64,000 nucleotides of DNA from Pectinophora gossypiella (lineage: Eukaryota; Arthropoda; Insecta; Lepidoptera; Gelechiidae), in contig NC_065415.1 in assembly GCF_024362695.1 (NCBI RefSeq), forward strand, positions 16,409,438 through 16,473,437. The letters run 5' to 3'. A model generated the notes under the pieces. That model searched no databases, was not told where the DNA came from, and was given only the letters and a program-made list of their open reading frames with translations. This document shows, piece after piece, positions 30,962-43,019 of the stretch (its first letter is position 1; every line of letters starts with the position of its first letter). Position numbers and translations under genes: made by a program.

Positions 30962-33900
30962 CTGAGAATAAATCATTAGCAGTAGAGGCAACAGCCGGTG
31001 TAGTAATAAATTTCTCCTAAGTTATCTCAGGACCTAGCTAAGACGCCAATATTCATATTTAGATGCTCGCTAATGTTGCTTTACGCATCGTCCTATCAAG
31101 GAGTTCATTTAATTCAACGCACAGGGGGCTTTCTTAAGTAAATACCTACGATAGCAACTGAGCTCTGAGCAACCGCAAGACTAAGAATTTGAGGTGTATA
31201 ATGATGATGGTCTTTAGTGAATAGATCAACATTGTGGGCCTCACGTCTGTTTCAGACGATTTGTGACATCAATGTCGCATAGACATAATATCCTAAATAT
31301 GCTATAACAAGCCGGTGACAGTGACGTACCAGCAGCGGCGTCTGCGGCGCGAGGATGGAGCCGAGCCGGCCGACCAGCGAGCACGCCGCCAGCGCCGAGG
31401 AGCGCGTGCCGGTCGGGAACAGCTCCGCCGTGAACACGTACACCGAGTTGAACGCGAACGTGATCGCCAGCTTGCCCACGAAGAACAGGCCCAGCCCCGT
31501 GCCCGTGTGAGCTGATAAACAAAACGCAGACATTGCGTCATCTGGTCTTTCTTAATCAAGTAATATTTCTTATGTATGTTTTAGAATGTTTGTAATGCTT
31601 AAAGAATATTTTATTTCATTATTAACTGTGGCCTCCGTGTTCTAGTGGTTAAAGCGTTAGGCTCACGATCTGGAGGTCCGGGTTCGATTCCCGATGGGGA
31701 CATTGTCGAAATCACTTTGTGAGACTGTCCTTTGTTTGGTATGGACTTTTCAGTCTTGAATAACCTGATTGTCCGAAAAAGTAAAATGATTCCGTGCTTC
31801 GGAGGGCACGTTATGCCGTTGGTCCCGGCTATTAGCCGTAAAAACACCTACACCAACCTGCATTGGAGTAGCGTGGTGGAGTATGCTCCATACCTCCTCC
31901 GTAAGATTGAGGGGAGGCCTGTGCCCAGCAGTGGGAATTATATAGGCTGTTTATGTATGTTTTATGTAAGTATGTATTAACTGTGGTGTTATGATCTAGG
32001 ATTGAGCTGATTTGATGAGATAATTCACACAACAGAATAGTGAATTGTATGTAACCTACTGATAGCAACACTTAAATGTATTTAGAATACTTTGCATTTC
32101 GTTACTGTTTTCTTAATGCTTCTACATTTTTTTTAAATGATTCCTAGGAAAATGAATAATTAGGCTGAATATTGAACTATAGGACTCACAAACAAAGTAC
32201 GGCGTGACGCAAGCGACGCCGCAAAGTAGAAATGCTATAAAGATGCTCCTGCGTCGACCAAACCGTTCCAGCGCCATCATGATCAACAGCGACGCCACCA
32301 CCTCCATCGACATGTTTAGCGCGAAGTTCACGTACCTGCAACCAACATAACACATAGTTCCGTCTTACTGTGGTTCCGTTTTAGCACTTATACTTAGTAC
32401 AAGATTGTTTCTTTGTAAAATACAATATAGGTGAATTTCGATCTTGGATCGACTTTGGTTTAGCAAAATTGTAACATAGTTACACTTTGAATCGTAATTT
32501 TTTACATAACGAACGTCTCATCCGCGTAAAACTACTGCAGCTTCATCAGAAAAACATCGGCACAGGGCCCTAGACGTTCTTTAAAAAAAAAAAAACATAA
32601 AATATTGTTATACAATAGAGTAATTTAGCTTCTAATATTTCTCAGACAGTTAATCCCATGCATTCATTATCTTTTAAACAATCACTAACTTTTTAATAAC
32701 CTTAAGCAGCAGTGATTTGATGACGACAAAAATGCAATTATACTTAGTGGATACCGAAGCGCCACAGCAGTGCAGGTACGCCCACGGGTTTATATTGTAA
32801 GATATTAACATACTTGTCACCAGACAGCGATACGGAGTTGATGGTGAGGCCGTAGTAGACGAAGGTGGTGGCCACCCAGCACCAGCAGCATACGGCAAAG
32901 CGGCCCAATAACACGCGCGAGCGCAGCAAGCTCGCCCACGGGTTCCCTCGAGGTTGCGACTCTGTCTTCTGGCAGTCTTTCTCCAGAGACTTCATCACTT
33001 CTTCATCTAGAGTTATCTGGAATTGGTATTATAATCTGGTGAATAGAAAGGACCTAAATTTTATTTAAGTTTGTACTGTGTCAAAGAGGAATTTAATGGA
33101 AACATGAGCTATAAAATGGTTAATATACAATCGATCAATAATTCTTTTTTGCATAAAAACATAAACACAGGACATTTACTTTGGGGAACGATTGACATCA
33201 GCATCTATGTCTAGCATACTTCGGACTATCTTCATAATCTGCAGCCATCCCAGCAAAAGACTCATGCAGATTGGCAAGCTAAAAAAGCTGCTATCCATTT
33301 GACGAAGAACATTCTGAAGTTCTAATAAGGTGAGGTACCTTGTTCCACCTAGCAGCCTTTCTAATAACAGCAGCAGTCTTATCAGTTTTTCCAGTGACAT
33401 GCAGCCAGCGCGCGCTCTCGTCGACGAGCAGCCAGTACAGCGGCAGCAGCAGCGCCGGCGTGTGGATCACGACAAGTAGTCGTCGCCAATACGGCACCAG
33501 CCATGCTATCAGCGCGAACAACACTCCTCCGAGCCCGTACGCTACTCCTGTCGCGCAGCTGAACGCTGCTCGCAGGGACGGGCGCGCTAGTTCTACCACT
33601 GAGGAAGATTTTGGTTTTTAGACAACTAAGTAGGTACCAAACATCATAGAAGGAAAGAGAGGAAGGGGAAGACCAAGAAGAGCTTACATGGAACAGATTA
33701 AAGAAAAGGTTAACGTCGTGTCTTATAGGGAAATCAAGGAATTGGCCTTTGATAGACTGGAATGGAAAATGCTACACTGACAAGAGCATGGCTCTTAAAT
33801 TGATGATGATTAAGTAGGTACCCAGAAAAAGATCTGTGATGCATGTTGATTGCCAATTACATGGCGCAGGTAAGGATGTGGCACTAGTATTACTACTGAA

Positions 33901-36900
33901 GAAGATTTTGGGCTAAGTTAGTTAAGAATTACATTCGATAAAGGACATAGGTAGGTTATATGTATAAATACCTGTGGACGATGGTATGGTGGTAGGTAAT
34001 TTATGTGCAATAAAGTGTTTTTATTATTATTAAAGGTCTAAAACGAGTGACAATCATTTTATCTATCACTTGTTAGACCTAAGGTTCTAATGCCTGATGA
34101 CCTGATGGACAAAATGCTTAAACATCACGTTGTACTAACATAAAACTCAGGTGAAGGTGAATAACTCAGTTCGTCTGGCGGTGGATGAACCCGTGTTTGG
34201 GAATATTTGATGTTACGTAACCCTATCCTAAAGGGGTCCAAACAACATACTAAAAATGCAACTGTACACCACGTTTTGGTCCTCAATGCTGCTTTATCTG
34301 TACGTAACACATTGGAGGAATAACAGCAATCTAAAGTCGTGCTGAGCGATAAACTTTAGTATGAAAAAAATATTACTGTTCTAATGCATAATTATGTTAT
34401 AGTTTGAACTACATTATATAATACAGACAAAGGACATTTCGAAGAAAATTGCTATAAGATAGAACGAAACAGATTGTAATGATAGTAGATTGTAATGAAG
34501 TCTAATTTAAATATTTATCATCATCATATTATATATTATACGTATATGGTAGGTACTTAATAGAGATTCAAGATAGATCTCAGAGATAAGAGCGGTTTAT
34601 AAATACGGGCCTTAGAATACTTATATGTAGGTAAGATACATATTTAGCTGTAAGAAAACAATATTCCTGTTTGAGTTATTATTTGTTTGTACTATATATA
34701 CACAGGTACGGGAAATAGGCGTAGGTATATTGAGAAAAGTGACAAAGAAAAGGTTTAACAAACGGCGGGCTTATCTCTATGTAATAAATTACTTATAACC
34801 CTACTAAATGAAGGTTGAACAAATGACAATACGCTTCTACTACGTTTTACTCTGCTTTTAATAATATTTGTGGAAGAAATGAGCGTCCGTGAGTCATTTT
34901 ATTGTCTAGTCTGGTCTGAAGGGTTCCACTAATGAGTCAAGGCCTCCCGGTCGATTTCTTTCAAACAGATTGGCTAAACTTCTTCAATTCAATTCACGAC
35001 CAATCAAAGCACACCTTGTCGCCACTTTTCATACGTATCCCAGAGCTGGATATGCCGTTAACACGAAGAACAATCTTACTCATAATGTAAGCAGCGCTGT
35101 TGAAGCCGTACCCGAGGGCAGCCTCAAAGAACTCCACGGCCACGTACATCTGGTAGTTGACGGAGAACGCCTTGATGATGCCCATCAGGCCGGCGAAGAA
35201 GGAGAAGATGCAGAACGCGGTGCGACGCCCCCAACTGGAATTAATATAGGTGTAAATATATTAAGTGTATCATGCTCAGAAAGGACATCATCGCTAAATT
35301 GACTCTTAGCCCATGGCACGTTTAAAGCATTACGTTGCAATATTGCTGCTAGCTGCTTACTAACGCTTCTCCTCTCTCATTGGAGTAATGCTCTAAATAA
35401 ATGTAGATATAGCTTACTCTCTCTACAAATTAGACAATTTCTCTTTCGATAGTTTCGATTTCCAGTTTGAAGGTGGGTTGAATCCCAGGACGTGCACAGA
35501 CAATGATTTTCGAATTCATATTTGGACCATAAACTATTATCACGTGCTCAGCGGTGAAGGAAAACATCGTGGGGAAAACCACATGCCTTGTCCCTTCCCG
35601 GATTGGAGGTTCAAACTGGACCAGTCAAGTTTTCTGATTAGGTAAGCTCGCCCTGTGAAAAACGGAATAACTCTAGTGAAATTGGATGAGTCATCGAGTT
35701 GCGTTGGTTCTGGTGGACGGGTGGGTTGTTGTGGTTTTAATATATGCTGTTGTAGAAGATACTTACGCATCAGATATATATCCAGTGAGTAGCAGCGCCA
35801 GCGGCAGCGCAGAGTTACGCACGGTACCCACGAGGGTGCGTCGCCACTCTGAACACGCCAGGCCGAACTGAAATAACATCACTTAAATGCAATGATACAT
35901 TACGATATACACATTGCAGCAGGTGTTAAATAATTTATTCAACATTTAATTATCAAGGATAAAATTGTTGAATTATAATTTACCTTTTTCAAGGTGTTAT
36001 GACTGAGGAGGAAAAAATACCGGGAACTTGACGGAAACACATTTTACTTTTATAAAATAATTTGAAGAATAGAATAATTTAAGAAAGAAGAAGAAGATTC
36101 ATTAAAAAATAATTTTGTAATAGGAGGAAATTGTTTAGGCATTTAAATAAGCTTTGATCCTACACAGCTTTACCTAGAATAGGTAAGGTAGACCTACACT
36201 TATCTTAAAATGAGCAAGGTACCTAAACCAGCCACGTTTTTGATAAATCATAAGAATAAAAACAGTTGGAAGATAACTTATTACATAAAAAAATAAAATA
36301 TTTCGCTATTTATCTTTGATGATTACATCGAGGACATGATTTATAAGTTTGATAAAATGTGGATTATTTTCCTTACCTAGGATGCTTGGTACTATAATGA
36401 AGATTTCTTTAAAATACCTACATTTGTATAGGCAGAGCTCCAAGTAATCAGAAGGGAACTTTTTCCAGCCATTTTGTTACGAAACCCTAAGATATGATGA
36501 ACTGTATTGTGTGTGGGTGCCATATGATCAGCTCAGCCCTAAACCATCAATAATGAAAATAAATTCAATCAATTTTTCAATTCCTACCTCAGCAAAAGTA
36601 GTGTCGAGATTCTCGTAAACAAACATGTCGCAGTCTTGCGTGTTGTTCAGGTGGAAGTGATCGCGATCGCAAGAAGCGCCATCTAGCAGTGGCGAATAGC
36701 GGCGGCAGCGCGAGTCGGCTGGGAGTAGCGCCTGCGCACTCTCGTTCACGAAGCTTATGTCACTCGTGCCTTCGCATTCTGGTACTACGCATCTGTCAAC
36801 AATGTTAATACGGAAATTCTTATTTTCTTATTTATCTTCCTTGCATTATCATGTTTTTCACAGGGTCCGCTTACCTAACGTGAAGATTTGACAGGTCTGG

Positions 36901-39900
36901 TTTTTTACAGAAGCGACTACTTGTCTGAGCTTCCAACCCGCGAAGGGAAAACCAGCCCAATACAGGTTAGGTCACATATCTCCGAAAATGCATTTCTCGG
37001 GAATGTGGGTTTCCTCACAATGTTTTCCTTCACCGCTGAGCACGTGTTAATCATTTATGATCGAAACATGAATTCGAAAATAAATTCGACAATCATTGGT
37101 TTAGGCTTGTGTTGGATTCGAACCTGCGACCACAAATTGTGAGGCAAGCGTTTTACTAACTGGGCTACCACGGCTCCAGGAGTTGTCTGTGACAAAATGA
37201 TTTATTTCTTTGTGTTAGTAGATGCAGATATCGTAGAAATTTAATTAGTAAGAAGGTATTCAGTTTCGAAATTTCGGCTTGAAACACTGTCCAGTAAGAT
37301 AATCCTCCTGTTGCAGACTGGTAATAAAGTGATAAGATAATAATAATATACAATTGCATAGTCATAGGAACTAATAATAATAATCCTGTTGCCTACACAC
37401 ACACACACACACATAAACGGCCTATATACGTCCCACTGCTGGGCACAGGCCTCCCCTCAGGGGGTACGGAGCATACTCCACCACGCTGCTCCAATGCGGG
37501 TTGGTGGAGGTGTTTTTACGGCTAATAGCCGGGACTAACGGCTTAACGTGCCCTCCGAAGCACGGAATCATCTTACTTTTTAGGACAATCAGGTGATTCA
37601 AGCCTGAAAAGTCCTTACCAAACAAAGGACAGTCTCACAAAGTGATTTCGACAATGTCCCCATCGGGAATCGAACCCGGACCTCCAGATCGTGAGCCTAA
37701 TGCTCTAACGACCACGGAGGCTGTTAGACCACGGAGGCTGTTAGACCACGGAGGCTGTTAGACCACGGAGGCTGTTATCCTGTTGCCTACTTGTTAAAAA
37801 AAAAAAAACACCAAGTGTCGTGTTTAGAACATGTCATTACACAATTTGTTGATAAGATATCGTGAGTGATGAATGAACGACGAAACTAAACGCTACAAAC
37901 TCATAGATACAGGTTTCATAAAACCAGACATATCAACTTTGCGTCTGTGTTGAACAGAACTAATGGGACAAAACAACACTACAACAATAACAGAACTAGT
38001 GGGAATATGCTCTTAGCCCAACTAAGAATAACAAGCAAGATTCTTGCATACAAAATATTTCAAGCAAAATATTTATGTCAGTCTTAAAACCAGGCTCTGC
38101 CATGTTTAGATGGATTGATTGAACGGCCTCCGTGGTCCAGTGGTTTGAGCGTTGGGCTCACGATCCGGAGGTCCCGGGTTCAAATCCCGTTGGAGACATA
38201 TGGCGAAAAGCACTTTCTGATCCCTAGTTTGGTTATAGGACATTACAGGCTAATCACCTGATTATCCGAAAGAATAAATAAATAAAATAAAATATAAGTT
38301 AGTAGTCGTTACATGAGCCATGTCAGGGGCCTTTGGCGGCTCAATAGTAACCCTGACATTAGGGTTGATGGGGTTGGTAATACACCTCACAACCCACATG
38401 ATAGAAGAAGATGGATTGATAGATAGGCAGAACGTTTGTGCAGTTAAGCATAAGATAACGCGATTCCAAGATGGCTTGTACGACATGTTTGTAAAGAGTA
38501 GCAGCAATATTTTGTTGTTTATCTTTTCGCTATGGCTGTTCTGAACCTTGATTCAGAGGAAAATATGACAAATATCTCTGTTTCATTGCAAGCTGTCAAT
38601 ACTTAATTATATAGTAACGCAGAGGACTGCCTTGTCCCTAAGTTGTATCGTTTAGTGACTATATTTGTCATGCGGGTGATCGTGATACACCTATCTCGTA
38701 ATTCACGTAACGTAGCGTAGATAAATTAATTATGTAAGCTATTATCTGTTCTGTGAAACCTGTGTCAACAGTAATTGATTTTGTAATTTACCTAATTAGA
38801 ATTTTCGTAAGTATTTATCATCATTGCCCTTGGATTGACATTTATTTCAGACGATTTAATCATCTCGTAGAAGACAGAACTGAATAGAATATAAATTGTT
38901 AATTATAAAAGGACACCACACATTGTATAAAAACATGACAATAACATCACTTAAAATTTTCACAGAACAATTACAAAAAAACATAGAGGATATACGTCGA
39001 AATGATCATAAGGTGGTGGTGGACGTCCTGAGATAAAAGGGCCTCACTTAGCACAAGTCGCGGCATGAACCACGTCGCTGGTATCATGTGGACCCAATGC
39101 ACTTTTTTCACGACTGTGCAAGCCAACAAAAACCTAGTGATTTATATTCTCTTCGCAGGCCAATTCTGGTGCAGAGATTCTACCGCACTCTCTGCGGGAG
39201 AAGTTTCCAATTAGGTTCCGTCTGGTAGAATTTTGTCTGCGTGGTGACGTTTCGTTTTGTTTCAAGTCATCATCATCATCAGCCCATTAACGTCCCCACT
39301 GCTGGGGCACGGGCCTTCCCTATGGATGGATAAGGAGATCGGGCCTTAAACCATCACGCGGGCCCAGTGCGAATTGATGGTTATTAACGACTGCTAATGC
39401 AGCCGGGACCAACGGCTTAACGTGCCTTCCGAAGCACAGAAGAGCTCGAGATGAAAACTTTTTTTTGTGGTCACCCATCCTATGACCGGCCTTTGCGAAA
39501 GTTGCTTAACTTCAACAATCGCAGACCGAGCGCGTTTACCGCTGCGCCACCGAGCTCCTCACAATATTGTTTCAAGTATTACATACAGATTATTAAAAAG
39601 TTATAACTTAAGAATGCTGTTTTAGATAAATTGAATAGACTGTTTATATTTCAGAAGGATTATTATGATTATGAATGAGCGAGTGATATTTGGATGCTTG
39701 AACACGACGTCGAGAACGATATCTATTGTTGTGAGATAAAGTCGTAACAAGTCATAAGATATTATGAGATAAGTAATTGTTTAGGCCGCTGAGAAACTAC
39801 TGCTAATAAAGCTAGAAAACATATCGCCTCGTCAATATTTTCAAGAACTTTTCTTTCTGCACCCACCTAATAAAACCATGACAATATGGGATGTTACTGA

Positions 39901-40737
39901 TGGAAAAGGTGGATGCAGTTATACACTCCTGAAAACAAGCATTAAGATACTTTTTACATTTTGTGTGCCATTTACTTCGTGTTATCTCATCCATTACCTT
40001 GTCTACCATAATTATTACATGACACCTGCTCATTAAGTATTCAGCTGCCGTGGTCCAGTGGTTGAGCGTTGGGCTCCGGAGATTACGGGTTCGAATCCCG
40101 GTAGGGAAATATCACAAAAATCACTTTGTTATCCCTAGCTTGGTTAAGACATTTCAGGCTAATCACCCAAGATGGTGTAATCAAGCGGAAGATACTTACT
40201 GATAGAAGTATGTAGTTGTTACGTGATCTATGTCAGGGGCCTTTGGCGGCTCAATGATAACCTTACCACCAGGGTTGCTGAGGTTGATCATCCACGTTAC
40301 AGCCCACACGAAAGACGAAGAACGGCTATATATCCAGAATGACAAGCATCTTTATAGTTTGTCTTTTGGTCCAGACTAAGCAGTATACCAACACAATAAC
40401 TTCGAAAAAGTCAAATGAAACAAAGGGCTCACCGGAACGGGACCTGATCAGCAACAAACACGTAGTTGAGCGTGTACATGGCCGCCAGCAGGTTGGGCAG
40501 ACACAGCATTATCATATTGTAGCGCTGGTACAGTCTGAAGTGGCCCAGTTGCGCCAGCGCCGATTCCAGGGCTTCTCCTGGGTCTTTCTCTTCTTTGATC
40601 GTAGCTTCTGTCGAAGAAACGCCATCGGGGTAATCTCTATTACGAGAATTTTTGTTCTTCGAGTCATTATCGTCAGTCTTCTGAAGATTTTCTCTCTCTT
40701 GTGTCCCGTCACTCGCGCCGCTCGAAGTCGCGGCCAT
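30761..40737 (-). CDS. SLC22-type organic cation/carnitine transporter-like protein (9 exons, complete)
   Basis: Coding exons from 5' to 3' are 40433-40737, 36588-36792, 35767-35867, 35080-35234, 33339-33598, 32814-33016, 32190-32335, 31330-31511 and 30761-30961. Total 1758 nt, 585 residues, all GT-AG with consistent phases. The product is expected to be a 12-TM plasma-membrane MFS transporter of organic cations, carnitine or related zwitterions; the substrate cannot be read from sequence. Family hallmarks are a long Cys-rich extracellular loop after TM1 opening RCVVPECE; FGLACSEWRRTLVGT before TM2; GYISDAWGRR (MFS motif between TM2 and TM3); DESARWL after TM6; LERFGRRRS after TM8; and AELFPTGTRSSALAACSLVGRLG in TM10-11. 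The N-terminus is unusually long and acidic (about 80 residues before TM1). The ATG at 40737 was chosen as the first in-frame ATG. It forms an inverted pair with the SLC22-type gene at 46627. Confidence 0.92.
31330..31511 (-). CDS. SLC22-like (minus) exon 8 of 9
   Basis: Acceptor tttatcag, donor gtacgt, phases 1/0. GTGLGLFFVGKLAITFAFNS (TM10), AELFPTGTRSSAL and GRLGSILAPQTPLL (TM11), the most conserved C-terminal block of the family. Confidence 0.95.
31632..31975 (+). mobile_element. tRNA-derived SINE, family 1, copy D
   Basis: Full-length plus-oriented copy in intron 7 of the minus SLC22-like gene. Perfect 11-bp duplication ATTAACTGTGG (31621-31631 and 31976-31986) and a TATGTATGTTTTATG tail. 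Confidence 0.9.
32190..32335 (-). CDS. SLC22-like (minus) exon 7 of 9
   Basis: Acceptor ggttgcag. YVNFALNMSMEVVASLLIMM (TM8), LERFGRRRS, then TM9. Donor gtgagt after a single T (phases 2/1). In the plus-strand paralog this segment is fused to the preceding one. Confidence 0.93.
32462..32575 (-). repeat. 3' end of a non-LTR retrotransposon family (copy 2)
   Basis: Reverse complement of the 4412-4530 family: ACACTTTGAATCGTAATTTT, GAACGTCTCATCCGC, AAAACTACTGCAGCTTC, then CACAGGGCCCTAGACG. Confidence 0.6.
32814..33016 (-). CDS. SLC22-like (minus) exon 6 of 9
   Basis: Encodes the central cytosolic loop (ITLDEEVMKSLEKD) and TM7 (CCWCWVATTFVYYGLTINS). Ends in a split Lys codon at donor gtatgt (phases 0/2). 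Confidence 0.93.
33339..33598 (-). CDS. SLC22-like (minus) exon 5 of 9
   Basis: Encodes VELARPSLRAAFSCATGVAY (TM5), WLVPYWRRLLV (TM6 region), the family motif VDESARWL and the start of the large cytosolic loop. Phases 1/0. Donor gtacct. Confidence 0.94.
33639..33810 (+). mobile_element. 5'-truncated non-LTR retrotransposon with TSD
   Basis: A 172-bp insertion between perfect 12-bp repeats TAAGTAGGTACC (33627-33638 and 33811-33822). It encodes an ORF2 C-terminus (GKRGRGRPRRAYMEQIKEK, then LEWKMLH and stop) and ends in a GATGATGAT tail. It lies 40 bp from exon 5 of the SLC22-like gene, antisense to it. Confidence 0.88.
33823..35079. other. Rest of SLC22-like (minus) intron 4
   Basis: AT-rich. 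TTATGTGCAATAAAGTGTTT at about 34000 resembles a retroelement 3' end and recurs near 7490. Nothing else recognised. Confidence 0.4.
35080..35234 (-). CDS. SLC22-like (minus) exon 4 of 9
   Basis: 155 nt, identical in length and phases (2/1) to exon 4 of the paralog. Encodes WGRRTAF, TM3, then FEAALGYGFNSAAYIM at TM4. Acceptor aattccag, donor gtaaga. Confidence 0.94.
35767..35867 (-). CDS. SLC22-like (minus) exon 3 of 9
   Basis: 101 nt, the same length and phases (0/2) as exon 3 of the plus-strand paralog. Encodes FGLACSEWRRTLVGTV and TM2, ending GYISD. Acceptor atttcag, donor gtaagt. Confidence 0.94.
35868..36587. other. SLC22-like (minus) intron 2, nothing recognised
   Basis: AT-rich intronic sequence of 720 bp. 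No repeat or coding segment identified. Confidence 0.5.
36588..36792 (-). CDS. SLC22-like (minus) exon 2 of 9
   Basis: Acceptor ttgacag. Encodes the large extracellular loop: CVVPECEG, several Cys, and the sequons N-E-S and N-N-T. Phases 2/0. Donor gtagga. Confidence 0.93.
37397..37776 (-). mobile_element. tRNA-derived SINE, family 1, copy E (head repeated four times)
   Basis: Minus-oriented, with a perfect 14-bp duplication ATCCTGTTGCCTAC (37383-37396 and 37777-37790). The 5' head is present as four tandem 17-bp units GACCACGGAGGCTGTTA (37710-37777), all inside the duplication. A short deletion removes part of the box A region next to the units. The tail side is a (CA)n run. Confidence 0.9.
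38120..38408 (+). mobile_element. tRNA-derived SINE, family 2, copy G
   Basis: Head GGCCTCCGTGGTCCAGTGGT, middle TAGTCGTTACATGAGCCATG, 3' end AACCCACATGATAGAAGA. Perfect 12-bp duplication AGATGGATTGAT (38108-38119 and 38409-38420). A TAAATAAATAAAATAAAATA run replaces part of the centre. Confidence 0.88.
39268..39566 (-). mobile_element. SINE with joined tRNA-like and 5S-rRNA-like head
   Basis: Read on the minus strand it starts GGAGCTCGGTGGCGCAGCGG (tRNA A-box-like), then GAAGTTAAGCAAC and GGATGGGTGACC, which resemble the internal control region of 5S rRNA. It then carries the TCCGAAGCACG/GGCACGTTAAGCCG core seen in the other SINE families, the CCCAGCAGTGGGG 3' domain and a (GAT)n tail. Perfect 11-bp duplication TTGTTTCAAGT (39257-39267 and 39567-39577). 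Confidence 0.8.
40043..40322 (+). mobile_element. tRNA-derived SINE, family 2, copy H
   Basis: CTGCCGTGGTCCAGTGGTTG head, GGTTCGAATCCCGGTAGGG, CTTTGGCGGCTCAATGATAA and the CCCACACGAAAGACGAAG end. No clear duplication; partly deleted in the head. Confidence 0.75.
40433..40737 (-). CDS. SLC22-like (minus) exon 1 of 9
   Basis: Starts MAATSSGASDGTQEREN. A hydrophilic, Asp/Lys/Glu-rich cytosolic leader precedes LGHFRLYQRYNMIMLCLPNL and TM1. It ends VADQVPF plus a split Arg codon at donor gtgagc (phase 2). Confidence 0.88.
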
Positions 40738-42146
40738 GGCGCAGTTGTTGTTGACTCTGCGCCGACGCAACACAGACTGAAATGAGACGCGTTCGCATAT
40801 TTCAGGTGATAAGCGTCACTTTGACGTGTGGATATGGTGTATGATTTACCTTTTTTTACTTTTATTAATGACTGTAATTATTGTGTTTTTTTATTGTGTT
40901 TTTATTAGTCATTTACACGTATGTATATTCTGGTCATATGAATTGTAGATTGTGTACCTTACGAAGTTTTTACTTTTTAATTTATCTTGAATGTTAGTAC
41001 GAACTCCTGCAGGTAAAATAATTTTGTTTCTGCTTATAAATTATTGCTTGTGGAATTTTGAAAGGAGCTAGAGCTATTAGTAGCTAGTTCCGTTCCGTAT
41101 AGTCTTAGAACATTTTAAATAATGCACACAATGACTGAGGACGAATGTAAGTATTTGAAAAGTGTTCGATATCGTCTTTAATATAATAAGTCATCAGTGA
41201 CTTGATAATCATCCTGGAAAACGATTTATCCAGATTTTCTTTTCATATCTATGTTACCGACATAAAGTAAAAAAAATGTTTTAAGTAACTCTTCTTAGTG
41301 GAGTTTGCCTTATGTTTCTTTTCGTCCCCTGTGTCTAGAGTCTGTTGAATTATATAGTTGGTAATCGTCGTGATCATGACTTTTTAACGGTACCAATTAC
41401 ATGAAACCCTGAAACAAAGCAGTTCCCGCCGGTTGTATCAAGCAGAAGGATCATTGGACAAAGGAAATGAGCAAATGACAGTCTATTACATGAACTGACC
41501 TAACCTCTAACTGTAGATATGGTTGTGCCGATGAAGGATGCTTCCGAGGAAATGCATGATTGACGCGCATTGATGCGTGTATCAACTACATGCGATTATA
41601 GACTTTAATAATTGACTGAGGAGATACATCAGCTTCTGTGTTGAAGTATCTGAGTTTGATGACAATTCAGAAATGAACATAAGCTCACGACTATTGGGGT
41701 AATTGGAGCAATTGGGGTAGTCAGAGGTGATGAACTAAGTAGGTACTCGTACGCAAGATGAAATAAGCACCCACACCTCCCCGAGCTTTCTGTCAGATCA
41801 ACCTGATAGGTAGTGAGCCGCATCGTTGCGTATGGTGTATACAGACTGCCCCAGAAGTTCACGTTAGCAGTAGCTAATGAAAATGTTTCTAGTAAGAAAC
41901 ACTCCCATATATGCAACGATTATTTATGGTTTAAGAAATATCACCCATTTTGTAGGTATCTTTTTCAACATTCCCTACCTTACTTCAGAAACCATTATTT
42001 TGTCGCTATGTCTTTCTTAAAAAATATTTTATTAGACTTTGTGCCACCCTGTATATTTAGAAATGAAAGAAAACGAAAAGATGCCGTTTTCACTATTGAC
42101 ACGGCAAATAATTTTATATTCAGCTAACATGACATGGCATAACGAA

Positions 42147-42262
42147 TGTATCCCCAAAGGAGCAGGCAGGTGTGAATAATATATACACCTACTGCTCGCC
42201 AGCTGTGTTTAAGCCCTATGTAATGAGGGGCGAGCCTATTGCCATTAACCGGACACAAATCC
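42147..42262 (+). repeat. Dispersed ATCCCCGAAGG repeat, copy 3
   Basis: TATCCCCAAAGGAGCAGGCA, GCTCGCCAGCTGTGTTTAAG and GGGCGAGCCTATTGCC match the other copies. Confidence 0.55.
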
Positions 42263-42542
42263 TGCAAATCTGAAAATACTGCAGAGTTGGCTAATAAGTA
42301 AGGAATTTTATGACTTAAATGAGTATTTTAACAACAATAATATATTAAAGTGACTAATATAGTTATTCTTAATTTTGTTATAGAAACTATTGCATGACAT
42401 CTTCTGTAATATTATACATCCGACATGGACTGTTGGAACAAATTATTATTTATTTATTAAGGTACATACAACATTACAGTACTTAAATAAAAAAAAGTAA
42501 TATTACGACCTTGTATTTTACGCTGCTTTACAATAAATGATT

Positions 42543-42872
42543 AACGGCCTCTGTGGTCCAGTGGTTGAGCGTTGGACTCACGATCCGGAGGCCCCGGGTT
42601 CGAATCCCAGTGGGGACATATCACAAAAATCACTTTGTGATCCCTAGTTTGGTTAGGACATTACAGGCTGATCACCTGATTGTCCGAAAGTAAGATGATC
42701 CGTGCTTCGGAAGGCACGTTAAGCTGTTGGTCCCGGTTACTACTTACTGATGTAAGTAAGTAGTCGTTACATGAGTCATGTCAGGGGCCTTTGGCGGCTC
42801 AATAGTAACCCTGACACCAGGGTTGATGAGGTTGGTACGTCACCTCACAACCCACACGATAAGAAGAAGGAG
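42543..42872 (+). mobile_element. tRNA-derived SINE, family 2, copy I
   Basis: Full length, with a perfect 11-bp duplication AATAAATGATT (42532-42542 and 42873-42883). Head GGCCTCTGTGGTCCAGTGGT, end CCCACACGATAAGAAGAAGG. Confidence 0.9.
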
Positions 42873-43019
42873 AATAAATGATTCTTATTCTTTTCTTATT
42901 TCCTGGCGTTATCCAATTATTTATGATGCAAACATTTTTGTTAAATTATTTCTATTAATTTTCTAATATATAGTTTATATATCTTGTTTTGATTGTTCAT
43001 TTGATTGTGCATGCTGTGA

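Larger units (their letters stand above)
36793..40432. other. SLC22-like (minus) intron 1 (3.6 kb)
   Basis: Contains SINEs at 37397-37776, 38120-38408, 39268-39566 and 40043-40322. The stretch 38430-39240 held nothing recognisable. Confidence 0.6.

Noticed and set aside
37710..37777. CRISPR-like or satellite repeat
   Set aside because: Four 17-bp units without spacers, explained as repeated SINE heads inside an insertion duplication.
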